From Ciborinia camelliae (lineage: Eukaryota; Ascomycota; Leotiomycetes; Helotiales; Sclerotiniaceae), in assembly GCA_025890175.1 (NCBI GenBank), contig JANPYM010000006.1, positions 1,987,500 to 2,051,499 on the forward strand: a stretch of DNA of 64,000 nucleotides, read 5' to 3'. Each line of letters starts with the position of its first letter. The stretch's first letter is position 1. The position numbers and the translations under genes are program-made. Shown one piece after another: positions 12,849 through 24,636 of the stretch. The notes beneath the pieces are model-generated. The model worked only from the letters and a program-made list of their open reading frames with translations. It was not told where the DNA came from and did not search any database.

Positions 12849-13957
12849 ATGCCGCCAGAACTTATACCATTAGATGAAGAATATGCATCATCTGAGGATG
12901 AAGATTTCGCACCAGATGCAGTTCCGGCACCAGGAGAATCATCAGAGTCAGAAGCAGAAGATGAAGATTCTACTGCGATAGTAAATAAGTCGAAGAAAAA
13001 GACCACCAAGAGAAAAAGAGATGGTAATGAAGAAGCGGAAGATGCGGGGTTTGAAAATTCGGGCGACGAAGCTATTATTGAAAAGGGGTTGAAGAGGCGG
13101 AAGAAAAAGGGTAGGAAGGGTGGAAGAGATGAGGAAGATGAAGGTGGTGAGGGGGGCTTGGTTAAGACGAGGAGTATGCGGGCTCAGGAGTATGCTCTAT
13201 AATACATCAATATCAAATTCTGTCACTGATTCATATCCATAGAAAAGTCGAAAAGAAACCTCTCGCAGATACCACAGCCGCAACAGTCGATGTGGACGCT
13301 CTTTGGGCGACCATGATATCTGGCAACCCTCTCAATCCTACCGCAGAACCAAAATCTACTCCAAACATCACAAACACATCCACAAGTCCAAAAACGGGAA
13401 GTAAATCCCCAGAACTTCATACAGGATCCAGGGAGCGCAGCAGTTTCAATGAAGGGCCCGATTCTATGGTCATGATAAAACGCACCTACAATTTCGCCGG
13501 AAAGGTCATCACGGAACAAAAGCTCGTCCCGAAAGATTCCGCGGAAGCAAAACTCTTCCTCGCGTCTCAAGAATCCACTGCTTCTAAAGGAGATACGGGG
13601 AAAGAAACAGAACTCTTCGTCAACCCCAAGCGCGGTCTTAAAAAAGCCCGCCGCTCGATTTTCGAACCTGTTATAGAGAATCTTTCGCCTCAAAGGACGG
13701 ATCTATATTTCGGGACAGCTGCGGCTGCGAGGATGAATGGGGTGGGTGTGGGTATGGGCAAAGAAGCGAAGAAGCTGAATACGGTGGAGAAGAGTGCGAT
13801 GGATTGGGCTGGGTTTGTGGATAAAGAGGGCTACAAGGATGAGTTGGATGCAGCTGGAAAGAAGAAGGGTGCGTATGGAGAGAGACAGGCTTTCTTGGCG
13901 AGGGTGGAGGCGAAGAAGGTGGAGGATGAGAGGAGGGCGAGAGGGTTGCCTGTCTGA
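12849..13957 (+). CDS. SWC5: SWR1-complex protein Swc5 (BCNT-C domain)
   Basis: Subunit of the SWR1 chromatin remodeller, which exchanges H2A for H2A.Z in the nucleus. Two exons, 12849-13189 and 13243-13957, separated by a 53 bp intron (gtatgc..ccatag) in phase 2, give 351 residues. The N-terminus is very acidic (LDEEYASSEDEDFAPDAV and further Glu/Asp runs), as expected for the histone H2A-H2B-binding tail of Swc5, followed by a Lys/Arg-rich nuclear-localisation-like stretch (KRRKKKGRKGGR). The centre carries VDALWATM and IKRTYNFAGKVITEQKLVP. The C-terminus from about residue 270 matches the BCNT-C domain: KKLNTVEKSAMDWAGFVDKE, then GYKDELDAAGKKKGAYGERQ and AFLARVEAKKVEDERR. The start is the first ATG of the frame. 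The long frame on the opposite strand at 13223-13693 is a shadow of this gene. Confidence 0.93.
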
Positions 13958-15933
13958 GAGACGATTGAGTTTTTATAAAGTTGGTTTTGGTGTTTGGGAT
14001 TCGGGATACGGGGGCGTTACGGTATGATGATCAGATTATGAACATGAATCCGAAGGACCTGATGATTCGAACGAGGCGATGATATCGGTCAAGCACGGAT
14101 CGTCACAGGAATGCGTAGTTGGTGAGCCATTCTGTATTTGTCTTTCTCTCGAAGAAATCGTTGAGTTTACTCCCCTCTCTTAACCTTTTCAATACCACAC
14201 AATAGATACCCAGGATATGGATGGAGAATGAAAGCATACCGTGTATGAATAAACATATATTTCTTAAAAACAATCAAATGACTTACTTTCTTTCACACCC
14301 CCATGAAGCGGAAAGGCACAGTAGGTAGTTCCGAAAGAGAACCATATTTCCCACGAATCTTAATCCAGGAATTGGATTCTTTTGACATTATTTTCTAGGC
14401 TTATCCGGGAGATATTGTTCAGTTATAATCTGGGCATAGATGGTGTACTGTTCATTTCTGGGGAAAGGGGAGGAAGGGGGTTTCTGGGACATCAGTATCT
14501 AGTAGGTTTGAAGATAAGGTTATTCATTAATTATTTGGGAGGTATAGTATGGCGTATCAAGGCCTGGTACATGATCCATATTGTAGGTATATTTGAACCA
14601 CTGGACCTAGGTATCTATTAGGTAGTATCCGATTTAGGCGAGGTGGAATGAAATGGGATGGGATTGGATGGGATGGGATGGGGTGGGATGGGATGGCTTA
14701 TAAGATGACCTCGGGAAGAAAATGGCTTATGTTATGGTTTATGCTTGGGTGTGATATGGTAGTCAGGTCAGCTAAGACATGTGTGTAGGAAGCGGGATCT
14801 ATTGTTGCTATGTTACGTTACGTTGGATTAACTAACTACCGGTACATGATTAAGAAGATTGTCTTGATGTATGGTTGAAAAGTTAGAAGGGGGGTAGGAG
14901 GGGATGGGATAGGGTATATAGATGGGTAGAGGTTACTTGAGCACGGGAGAGGAAAGAGGGATATATACATCGAGGTAGAGGTAGAGATATGTTAAGTCAA
15001 TGCACAGGGGATGAAAGATGAAGAAGGGGTTAGAAAGGTTAGGTTAGTGAATAGATTTGGGGAGATGATCGGATGGGATAAGAGATATGGAGAATAAAAG
15101 AGGAAAGGAAAAGGGGGTCAAGAGTGAATAGAATAGAATAGAATAGAATAGAAGAAAGTGATGGGTGAATGATAGGTATGTGTCGTCGCTATGAAATGGA
15201 ATAGGTAGTATACCGAGAATACAGTGGTCCACGGGTACCTAAAGTTCCATAGCAATGAGATGATTGACCGAGCGAGTGGAAGTGAATGCTAGTAGGAAAG
15301 AGCTAGCAGTTTTAAGTGAGGAGTTGATGGTAGAATATAGATGAGAAGGTCACTATAAGGATGGAAGTGAATAGTGAGAACCTTGGAACTGAAGAATAGG
15401 ATAAGGAATAAAAATGTCGAGTGGTTATTAGTGGTTATTAGATGATGGGATATAAACTAGATGAAAGGAGAAAATGAAAAGTGAATGATAGATGATGAAT
15501 AGAATATAATGGTACCTACCTAGGTATGGTATGGTAATTGTCCGATTAAACGAGAGAGTGAGGAGTGAATAATTGGGCTGATGAGATGATATCACTTGTA
15601 AGATAATATACAAAAACCCATCTGCGGATACATATGTATACTATATGTTGAATTGAAATAACATTCTCACAGAGAGAAGAATATTCATCCATTCCTTTCC
15701 CCCACCATTCAGAACCTAACCTGCCATTCCATCTGGGTATTTCGCATAAAAGTAGAGATGATATGTCTGATATAAAAAATGCCTATCCGCCCGCCTTTGC
15801 CTTAAAAACACCGCTCGCTTTATGAGTCATTAACAATCCATGCTATACTGTCCATCCATATACATTCGTGCTCCCAGCGATAGCCCCTATTCGTATGTAG
15901 ACCAAATTTACTTCCTTCTAGTTACCGACAGCC
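13958..15933. other. convergent intergenic region with G-rich simple repeats
   Basis: 3' sides of SWC5 (+) and the acyltransferase (-). No plausible gene. It holds a GGGAT-rich run at 14654-14695, a (GAATA) run at about 15127-15152 and a TACCTACCTAGGTATGG motif at 15513-15529. Confidence 0.6.
14654..14695 (+). repeat. imperfect GGGAT tandem repeat
   Basis: About eight degenerate GGGAT/GGATG units on the plus strand with at least five GGG runs spaced 2-3 bases apart, a composition that could fold as a G-quadruplex. It lies between convergent genes. Confidence 0.7.
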
Positions 15934-17335
15934 TTATCCCCTCGCGCTACCATATAAGGTCAAATTCCAAGCCTTGGCAAGTATATTTGCAACCAACCCC
16001 GTAGTCGCCAAAACGATAAATATGTTGAAGACTTCCCACCAGTGCTTTGGCCTCACCTCGGTCTCAATAAAATCCTCCACGTTCCCCTTTTCTGAGGTCA
16101 CGTTGGGTGGAAATCGACCAGTAGTCATGTATTGCTCCATCAAAGCATCCTTCTCATACCACTTCTCTCGTAGCCATACTTCAAATTCCTCAGAGCTGTC
16201 CAACGGTATATCGGCAATTTTGAACCGACGCCAAAAGAGGTTTACTGATTTTGGTGGCCGTCCCTCGATATATGAAGAGGTTAAGGTAAAGTAATCCTGC
16301 CCGAACTCCCCTCTTCTAGAAATTGTTAGAGCAAGTCGGTCATTTGAAGGATGTAGTACTTACGGAACACCTTCATAAGCCATTGTACAATCATAGACAT
16401 AATCGACGGTCTTTTTCAGCTCATTTAAACAGAAAAATGAACCAGTACTCCTTGGAAGAAGAACATGCTCCATATCCTTTACACCTATTTTCTCTGCCCA
16501 TTTTGCACTCGCCGCCCTTCTGTTGTCACTTGCATTTGTGCCCTCGGGGAACAATAGAAGCCACATAGGATCGAGTTCCGAAGCTCCCGGACGTTTCTCT
16601 TGAAGCTGCTTGAATCGATGGGCCATCACTGGTCGGTCTTTCTCCATCTTTCTCGACATGAATATGAAATTATAAAACTGCATTCCCCAACCAATAATCG
16701 GAACCCATTTGAGTGAATCTTTTGCAATGATGTAAATATAACCGTGTGTTTGAGGTTGATTAGTATAAGCTACCCACCAGAGGTAGAGCCAATCCGTATA
16801 TAGCTATGAAACATTAGTACGATGAACTACACACATCCTAAAGTTGCATGTACACACCTGATGATTCGCAACCATAATCAATCTCTCGGGGAAATGGCAT
16901 TCTGCCCTCCCATCCGCAGTTTTCCGCAATTGCCCTGCTACTGAAGCATCACCACTTATTCTGACCACTGTTGGACTCCACCACTGCGTCATCGTCGTTA
17001 TTACAAGTCCAAAAGATTGTTTTGTGAGTGCCATCCATGAATAGTATATATTTCGATTTATCCAGTATAGAGGTAGGCCGATAAGTTGTGTGGCTTGTAT
17101 CCTTGTATATGTCAGCAAAGAATCACAGCTCACCCAGCACAACTTACGTAGAACAAGCAGCCCAGAAATAGGTCGCAAAGCTTAACATTCGGAAAATTTG
17201 TGCGACAAATCCATGCCTCACTTCACCAGAAGGATGTTCTCCTATCGCCTTTTCCCTAGTTCCTCCTCCAAAATCCGGTACAGGTGCCGGGATAGTTGGA
17301 GCCTTATGCCTTTGCTTGAGATTTTGGTCGGCCAT
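15934..17335 (-). CDS. PlsC-family lysophospholipid acyltransferase
   Basis: Four exons, 17335-17148, 17101-16858, 16803-16364 and 16315-15934, with introns of 46, 54 and 52 bp; phases agree throughout and give 417 residues. The acyltransferase motif I NHQLYTDW (residues 142-149, HX4D type) is created exactly across an intron, and motif III FPEGTN lies at 229-234. Hydrophobic segments occur near residues 48-65, 70-115 and at the C-terminus (VFNIFIVLATTGLVANILAK). This order matches the fungal Cst26/lysocardiolipin-acyltransferase-like group, which transfers acyl chains onto lysophosphatidic acid, lysophosphatidylinositol or related lipids in ER or mitochondria-associated membranes. Substrate cannot be told from sequence. 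It is divergent from the NAD kinase gene, with 1.1 kb between the starts. Confidence 0.88.
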
Positions 17336-18430
17336 GATGATTGCTTGATGTTTGAAAACCAGTTTGTTCTCGGGAAAAGCTTTAGCAGGTAAGCTTTGGG
17401 TTTTATATACCCAGCGTAAGGTTTTCTCTTGGATAGTGTTAAACTAGGCAGAGGCAGAGTTGTCGTGTGCTCAGGAAAGCGGGAAGGCTGGAAGGTTGTT
17501 TCGTACCACTGGCACCACTGGCAGGTAGTAGTTATTTTGGTATACCTAGGGAGGTAGGTAGGGTAGGTAGGTAGGTAAGGTAGGTAAGGTAGGTACGGTA
17601 GATTGTGTGGTGGGGGTGAATCAAGTAATTTCCAGGAAGCTTTAAATAGGTGAATTTGGTACATCTAGGTGGTACCTATGGATGAATAACAGAACACATT
17701 CTCATAATAACTTCACCATTTTGAATATAATATAATATAATATAATATGGTATGATATGGTATAAAATATTTTGGAATCGAAATGTTCAAGTTTCGTTGG
17801 TTGTGTACCTAATAATCAATTTAATTTACATGTACTTAGTAACTTTAAGTCAGTGAATGAGCCTTGTTTTTCCTCTCGTCACCTCACGTCACGTCACGTC
17901 AAACTGCCTTCAAATCCTTCAAATTATCACCTAGTACCGGTACCTAGTGAGTGGGCCAGGCCGGACCAATCTTATGCACGGGCCACATCTTAATATTTTT
18001 GGTGCACGGATAAAGCATCACGTGAGCCTTTTCGAATTGTCATCCGCCTCAAAAGTATAAATCTACCATGAAAAGTTATATTTTGATGAAGAGTATCTTA
18101 CTTAAGTATACAAACTGACGACTGGAAAGTTGATATCGTTATTGTCCCTTAAAATCAACCAAAGTCGGAAATCATCGACATCGACATCGACATTCAACCT
18201 TGCTCAACCCAACAATAACCTAACCCACGGATGGCTCAAGTCAATCTACACCAATAATGTCAATTGTACTGGTATCCCTCTTGTATCCGTCCCTTGCTCT
18301 CACTATCTCTCTATCATCTATCTAAGAAAACTTAACTGGATCGATTTGTGTAAGAGTATCTCGGCGTTTTATCTATATAGGTCTGTACAACGAGATCATT
18401 TGAATCTCTTACGATTTTTCCAAATTCAAT
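17336..18430. other. divergent promoter region (acyltransferase / NAD kinase)
   Basis: No gene seen. It contains a run of GGTA/GGTAGG repeats (17543-17602), a TATAA-type run (17726-17765) and a CACGTCACGTCACGTC run near 17885-17900. Open frames such as 18130-18474 overlap the 5' leader and show no domain. Confidence 0.55.
17543..17602 (+). repeat. GGTAGGTA-type simple repeat
   Basis: Repeated ggtaggta/ggtaaggta units, about 60 bp, adjoining a TACCTAGG motif at 17540-17547. Confidence 0.7.
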
Positions 18431-19813
18431 ATGTTCTCAAGGACTTGGCCAAGAACTTGCTCGATACAAATTAGATCTTTTAGTAGCACAACAGCAAGAT
18501 CCGAGATCTTAGATATAACACGTTTGCCGGATAAAATAGTTCCTAGATATCATCGTAAGCCCACATATCCACCCTTGTTCTTTCGAGACAAATATTCACA
18601 TGGAAATTTATAGGAACTCAAGAGAGTGGTCTGCTCTCTTTACAATGGCCTTCGCCTCCTCGAAATCTCTTAATCATAAAGAAGGATCGTTCCCCAACTG
18701 TCTCAGAGGCTCTCCTTGAATACGTCAAGTTCGTACAATGTATTCCTGCCTGGAAGAAAATCTCTCAGCTAACTGTGTACTAGACATATACATTCAAACT
18801 ACAACAATTCAGCTCTCATATTCGAGCAAAAGGTAGCCGAGAGTATACACAATTCCTTGGCATTCCCAATATACACGACTGAACTTCCATCTCTCTTCCC
18901 ATCTAAGGTTGACATGGTAACGACACTCGGTGGGGATGGAACAATTCTACATGCATCGTCTCTTTTCAGCACAACCCGTCATGTTCCTCCAATTCTTTCC
19001 TTCAGCATGGGTACCCTTGGGTTTTTGGGAGAATGGAAATTCGCTGAATATAAGCGAGCCTTTCGAGAAGTTTACATGTCGGGCGCTGCTGCAGGATCTC
19101 ACCTCTTTCAAGACGAAATGCATCCTCACATCCAAGCCTCTGCTTCAGACAAGACTGACGATATGTCCGGCTGGTCGAGTGTTAGAGGCAAGTCCATGGG
19201 ATCAGCTAGAAGTTCGAAAGTACTTCTCAGGAATAGGTTGAAGGTCGAGGTCTTCGATGCAAATGGAAATAATACTCAAGAGGTCGCAGAGGGGGATGTG
19301 CATGCGATGAATGAAGTAATCATTCATCGTGGCAAAGAAGCTCATTTAGCTATCATCGAGGTCTTTGTTAATAATCAATTTTTGACTGAGGCTGTCGCAG
19401 ATGGTATGATCATTTCCACGCCAACGGGAAGTACGGCATATAGTTTGAGTTCTGGTGGTAGTATCATTCATCCACTTGTAAGCAGCCTCCTTTTGACGCC
19501 GATCTGTCCTAGAAGTCTTTCATTTCGACCTCTTGTTGTGCCTGCGAACACGCCGATCAAACTTCGATTAAGTGAAAAGAATCGAGGAAGGGAACTGGAA
19601 GTTAGCATCGATGGACAAAGACGAAGTATCGGGGTTGGTGTAGGAATGGAAGTAAGAGTTCAGGGTGAGGAAATGGTAAAAGGCAGCAGTGAGTGGGGCG
19701 GAGGCGTTCCCTGTGTCATGAGAGGGGCCAAAAGTGGTGTGAAAGATGATGACGGCTGGGTTGGAGGCTTGAATGGTTTGCTGAAGTTTAACCATCCTTT
19801 TGGTGAAGAATGA
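18431..19813 (+). CDS. POS5: mitochondrial-type NAD(H) kinase (Pos5-like)
   Basis: Phosphorylates NAD(H) to NADP(H) with ATP. Three exons: 18431-18554, 18614-18728 and 18784-19813, giving 422 residues. Both introns have clear signals; the second has a GCTAAC branch site and a less usual GTTCGT donor. The N-terminus (MFSRTWPRTCSIQIRSFSST) is Arg/Ser-rich without acids, like a mitochondrial presequence. The kinase core starts with LQWPSPPRNLLIIKKD. The catalytic GGDGT motif is at 129-133 (VTTLGGDGTILHAS), then NEVIIHRG and the dinucleotide-binding DGMIISTPTGSTAYSLSSGG. These are diagnostic for the NAD-kinase family. A presequence and this length favour the matrix enzyme Pos5 over cytosolic Utr1, which is longer. 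NADPH supply for antioxidant defence and iron-sulfur or arginine synthesis in mitochondria follows from the yeast homologue. Confidence 0.92.
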
Positions 19814-21434
19814 TATTCAAGATCGATTGAATATTGGACATTGATGCTGCTACCGAGGCTGAATTGATACGCCCCTCATTCGTAACATGATCATTAAAAG
19901 GTATGTTTCCAGAATCTAAAAGTTCACTATTCTAGATCTGATGATACCTAGGGAATCTTTGGCCCGCGTTACTCTTTTCATGTCCGAATAATAACCCTCA
20001 AGCCGTATTTGATTTCAAGCAGTCTGAAATAAGCTATTGCTTTGTGATTAGACATTTTGTGTCTGCCAAAAGCCTCGAGATTTGAGTCCACTACAAGTCC
20101 GGTAGTGGTATAGGTGTTAAATTCTGAGTTATCTTCTCGACTTTCATTAACCCAATATGAATATTTGTACATTATGAAACTAGGACTATACGAATCACCA
20201 CGGAACTTTTACAGATCTCATGGCTTTTCAATTTGGTTCTCATCTTGGTACGTTCAATCTTTACCAAGGACTTGGACTATCAGAAGACTCTATTCCAAGG
20301 ATTATTGGAGAGCAGCCACTCAACCACCAATTTTTCGTCGGGAATGTTGTACAATGAGATTACGATGATCGGATGTGGACTCGGTACTTTCGGTTACTTT
20401 CATGTTATTGCCGTGCTAGCAACGGCGATCGTGTAAGTTTCCCAACGAGGTAAAATCGTGACATGTTCTTGTCATATATTTAATTATTATATCTACGTGT
20501 TCGGTCTTCACCGAGAGCTAGTACTTCGTGATATATCTATAACCGAAACTTGTAGTACATCTTTCGAGAGCCTCAGTCACTTTGTTAAATTAGTACTCTT
20601 CAGTCTACCACATTGTTGGGGCCTTTTCAATGACTCAGCGTTGTTGTAACATTCAAGTATTCAATATCATAATTATACAGCACGTTGGAATCTCTCCTAT
20701 TTGTTAACTCGTGTCATCCTATCAAGATCAAAGACGATCAAAGAAAGGTCAGTATTTTCTGTAATACGCGAACAATTGATGAAACGGCGCAGATGATACG
20801 TCAATTTAGTCACTCATGATGTTCCCTTAAATATCTTTCACGCTATTTGCCTAGTCGTCATACGCAATGGAACAAGCTGATGTTCAAGCTAGAACTTAAT
20901 TTAGGCAAGGCTGTAACTATATTTCATTGATGAGGACAGTGTGGATTTGTATGCCCAAAAATTACCAATAATGAAAGCTTCCTGTGTAACTCTTGTTACC
21001 TCTGTGTTGAGTATGACTTGTTATAGTTCGTATCTCAGTTCTTGGACATTGCTCTAGATCCTGCCTCTCTGGTAGATTACGTTGAGGGCTGCGATCGAGT
21101 ATCAGAAAGATCATCGTCGATGAGGTATTTACTTTTCGGAACATGAGAATTCCGGTGAAGAAGAACAATTCTGGCTGAATTTGGCAATATCATGCAATAG
21201 TACAGAATGTTTCTCTTTTGAAGGGCAGGTGAGATGGTCGTTGGAGTGTGGTATTGTGCCATGAAAATAGATATATAAAGATAGGCAAGAACGACTGACC
21301 TTTCATTCCTCATCGCAACCACATTCAGTCTTCAATCGACAATCTCAACCCTGAACTAACAAACAACAACTAACAACTCGGATAACCTCTCAAACAAGTC
21401 AAAAGGTTCAACCCATTATCACCCATCAATCACC
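19814..21434. other. intergenic, weak open frames only
   Basis: Open frames at 20114-20436 and 20458-20649 are short and lack recognisable features. A MAFQFGSHLGTF-type frame beginning at 20220 ends after about 45 codons. The right part contains the promoter of the secreted-protein gene. Confidence 0.5.
21272..21280 (+). promoter_or_regulatory. TATA box of the secreted-protein gene
   Basis: TATATAAAG lies 155 bases before the ATG at 21435 and is followed by a CA/CT-rich leader (aaccctgaactaacaaacaa), as in strongly transcribed fungal genes. Confidence 0.5.
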
Positions 21435-22075
21435 ATGCATTTCACTCAAGCTACTTCTGCCATTTTGGCTACTCTTGCCTTCTCTTCTACAGCCTTAGCT
21501 GGTATCCTAAAGACAGCCGATGAATTCTGCTCCGGTGCTGCAGGCTGCACTTGGCAAACCCCAGCTAGCTGGCCGGGTGTTCTTGAGTGCAGCTGCAACC
21601 TTGCTCCATCAGATGGAAAATCAGTGTATGGACCTTTTTCCCCCTTCTTAATTCAATGCAGCCAATAAGCATAAATGACAGTCAGGGTCAAATCAACAAG
21701 CTAACACATTAACTAGGCTTCTCCTTCAAGGCTATACCGATGAGGACTATGAAGGATTCGTTTACAACGGCTGGTCCACCCCTGGTGTATGCAATAACAT
21801 GCCTGGTCTCTTCGATAGGAATACCGAGTCAATGAATATCAACCCTGATAACACTTCCGGCTGTTGGCTCTATACTGTGCCAGACGTAAGAATCTCTTCC
21901 CATTCAGACCCCTACAACACACTTCATTTTAGATCGAGAGAGCAAATACTAACAAAAATGCCAATATCAGTGCCCAAAGAATGCACCCTACGCCGTTATT
22001 GACAAGAACAATATTGCACAAATGCAAGGTATCTACAAAAAAGGCGTTCGAAGTTATATCTGCGATCCAAAGTAG
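21435..22075 (+). CDS. small secreted cysteine-rich protein
   Basis: Three exons, 21435-21625, 21717-21885 and 21971-22075, encode 154 residues. Introns are 91 bp (gtatgg..aactag with CTAAC upstream) and 85 bp (gtaaga..atcag); phases 2 and 0 agree. Residues 1-22 (MHFTQATSAILATLAFSSTA plus LA) form a classic signal peptide with cleavage expected before GILK. The mature chain has eight cysteines, in FCSGAAGC, ECSC, GVC, SGCW, DCP and YIC contexts, enough for four disulfides, and no other membrane segment. The leader resembles highly expressed secreted proteins. I do not recognise a family. It could be an apoplastic or cell-wall protein or a candidate effector; function is unknown. Confidence 0.8.
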
Positions 22076-22890
22076 ATTTTCTTCCATTTTTTCCAAGGTC
22101 ACGGTTACATGCATAACATGCTGTAGAAGTGGAATATGAGAGTTTTCTAGAACTTGATGGATGGGTATCGACTGATATGCGAGCGATCGAGCATCAGGCG
22201 AAAAGTGTTGGATTGATTGGAGGAAGTGAAGCTGTGGAGGATTCCTGTTTTTCTTTTTCTGCTTCTTTTCTGGACTTTATCTTTTTTGGTGGGATTAACG
22301 AGTGGTGATTTACTCTCTTTTATTGAAGGCGTGGCGAGAGGTCTCAGCTTAGGGGATGATTTGGGGGCTTTCAAATATTTCTTCCAGGGGGAATCCAACA
22401 TTCTCGCCCATTTTAACCCTTTTAATTTTCATTTGTTACCGCTAGGTATTAATAGCTGGTGTTAGAGGTAGCAAGCTATATATCTATTGAAGTTACTTCA
22501 TCTCTCTGTCTTCAGTTTTTGGCTTGATGTGAATTGGGATTGGCTCCTTGGTATTTGAGCTGCGAAATCATATCATTGCATGGTTATATACCTCCATCTT
22601 ATTACAGACTCTACTCACACCCCGAACCTAATTTTCCTCTTGATAAACTATGACCAATGTGTCCAATAGTCTGGACTGCAGTCTAACAATAAGAGATTTT
22701 GAATTGTTAAATTCGTTTAAAGAATTTGACATGTTTAAAACAATACATTCATTGTAAATAATAAATCCATTCAAATAATCAACCTATTTTTGAAGATTTA
22801 TCGCTTTTCAAACATTAAAAACTTCAAACCGGTCTGCTATTCCAGGCTATTGGACATGCTGACTACGGCCAACCCCCTCCCGCCAACTCC
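22076..22890. other. intergenic region containing a MITE-like element
   Basis: No gene; open frames at 22147-22465 start at TTG or run antisense and look like chance. The region is occupied from 22657 to 22859 by an inverted-repeat element. Confidence 0.6.
22657..22859. mobile_element. MITE-like element, copy 1
   Basis: A 203 bp AT-rich block bounded by an imperfect terminal inverted repeat: TGTCCAATAGTCTGG at 22660-22674 against CCAGGCTATTGGACA at 22842-22856, 14 of 15 paired. The same terminus occurs in a second element of nearly equal size at 27603-27801. It encodes nothing. Target-site duplications are not clear, so the superfamily is undecided. Confidence 0.6.
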
Positions 22891-24636
22891 TCAAACAGTA
22901 TACCTAAACTCTGGGTGTCTATGACCCAATCTCTCTGTATTCCCTTCCAACAACCTTCCATCCCTCAACCCCTTTTCCCGCATTCGGTTTTCCCATTTGC
23001 AATACCCCATCGTAATGCTAGTAACCACCAAACACAAACCTAACGTACCGAGGTTGATAGCATGGCCGGTTATATAGCGAGGTGCGTCTGCGGCGATATA
23101 TGTAAAGGTCGCGATGAAGGCGGCGATATTGGCGAGGCCTATTTGCAGTCCCGAGGCGGAGGCGCGTACGTAATGGGGAGAGGTGTTGTTTGCGAGCCAT
23201 CCTGGGGGTGGGGGTCAGTTGGGTGGAGGTGGTGGATATTAACGTAGAGGGGATGTAAGGCGGATACGGGATTGGGAATTTGGAATTGGGGGTTGAGAAC
23301 TTACCCATAACTACAGGTGGACACGCAAAACTGCCAGCAGCGACGAGGAATGTACCTCCATATTGTATGTGAGGTTTTGAAGTTGTGATGAGCATGATAT
23401 AACCAATTATGGCGATGCTGGCACAGATGAGCATGAAGATGCCGCGACGCTTGAAGTGGTCTGAGAGGGAGGTGACGAGGATTACGCTGACGCAGGCGAC
23501 CATGTTTGGGGGGGCGGTTAGGAGATTTGCTGGGGGTGGGTTAGTCTAAGATATACTGAATGGACAAATGAGAAGGTGAAATGAAAAGAAGGATAATTAC
23601 CATTTACCCGCGTATATCCCAAAGCAGTAATAATTGTAGGTAAGAAAAGAGAGAAAGAATAAATAGGGGTAATAACAGCAAAGAAGTTAAGTGAAAGTAA
23701 CCAAGTATTCCAATTGAACACTGCAAGTTTCACCCAATGCCAACTAAATTTCTCGTTATCTATATCGGCGACTGGAGAAGCACCCCGATAGTCAAGTTTC
23801 ATACGGTGAATGGCGACATATCGTTCTTCTTCCGTTAAGAATTTGGAGTGAGAGGGTGTATGAGGAAGGTAGAATATGGTTATGATCCCAAAGATGACGG
23901 TTATAGCCCCTTCGACAAAGAAAATAAATGGCCAGCCATGATACCTTCGAGTTTTAATCTCTGACAGTCCTGTAGCGAGGAGACCACCGAAAGCTCCGGA
24001 TAATGGAGCAGCGCAGTAGAATAGACCGATTCGGCGCATGAGTTGGTGACGACGGTAGAACATGGCGAGGTAGATTATCATCCCTCCTAATAATCCACCT
24101 TCCATGAGTCCGAGAAAAAAGCGAGCAACTAATAATCCTTTGTAAGTTTTAACCCACCCAATACAGACAGTATTGATGCCCCATAAGATCATTAGTGTGG
24201 GTAGATAGTATCCAGCGCCTACTTTTTTGACGAGCCAATTGGATGGAACTGTATTATGGAATTAGCATGAAATGTAGATTGATTGATGGCAATACATACT
24301 ATCAACGCAAATGTAAGGAACATAAAAGATAGTCAGAGCAATATTAAACTTTGTCCCCTTAAGAATACCCAGATCCGCAGCCAGTCCATCAATTTTAGCA
24401 TTCCCGATATTAGAACGGTCAATAAAAGCTAATAGCCATAGTCCAAACAACCATGGAACAATATGTTTATCGAATTTCTTGGTGACGAGACGATCTAGTT
24501 CTTTTGTGATTTGTATTTCTTCGCCTGCGGAGGTAGTATCCAAGTTCTCGAGTTCAGTTGACACTGCTTTCTCCTTTCGCATCTCGGAACTGGGAGTATT
24601 GAAGATATGTTCTGAACTCTCTGTGTTTGTTGCCAT
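22891..24636 (-). CDS. MFS transporter, Dal5 / anion:cation symporter family
   Basis: A 506-residue membrane transporter in four exons: 24636-24300, 24248-23601, 23529-23305 and 23201-22891, with introns of 51, 71 and 103 bp in consistent phases. The order fits the fungal allantoate-permease family: a cytosolic N-tail, then LDRLVTKKFDKHIVPWLFGL, FIDRSNIGNAKIDGL, IFYVPYICVDIPSNWLVKKV, RFFLGLMEGGLLGGMIIYL, a long central loop (LTEEERYVAIHRMKLDY), six further hydrophobic segments, SDHFKRRGIFM, and a final SPHYVRASASGLQIGLANIA. Twelve membrane segments are expected. Relatives import allantoate, nicotinate, pantothenate, biotin or other organic anions; the substrate cannot be read from sequence. 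The start is the first ATG; an upstream in-frame extension begins with TTG and was not used. The natural stop is at 22891-22893. Confidence 0.9.

Noticed and set aside
20114..20436. Overlapping open frames after the NAD kinase
   Set aside because: Short, overlapping in several frames, no domain or splice structure that lengthens them.
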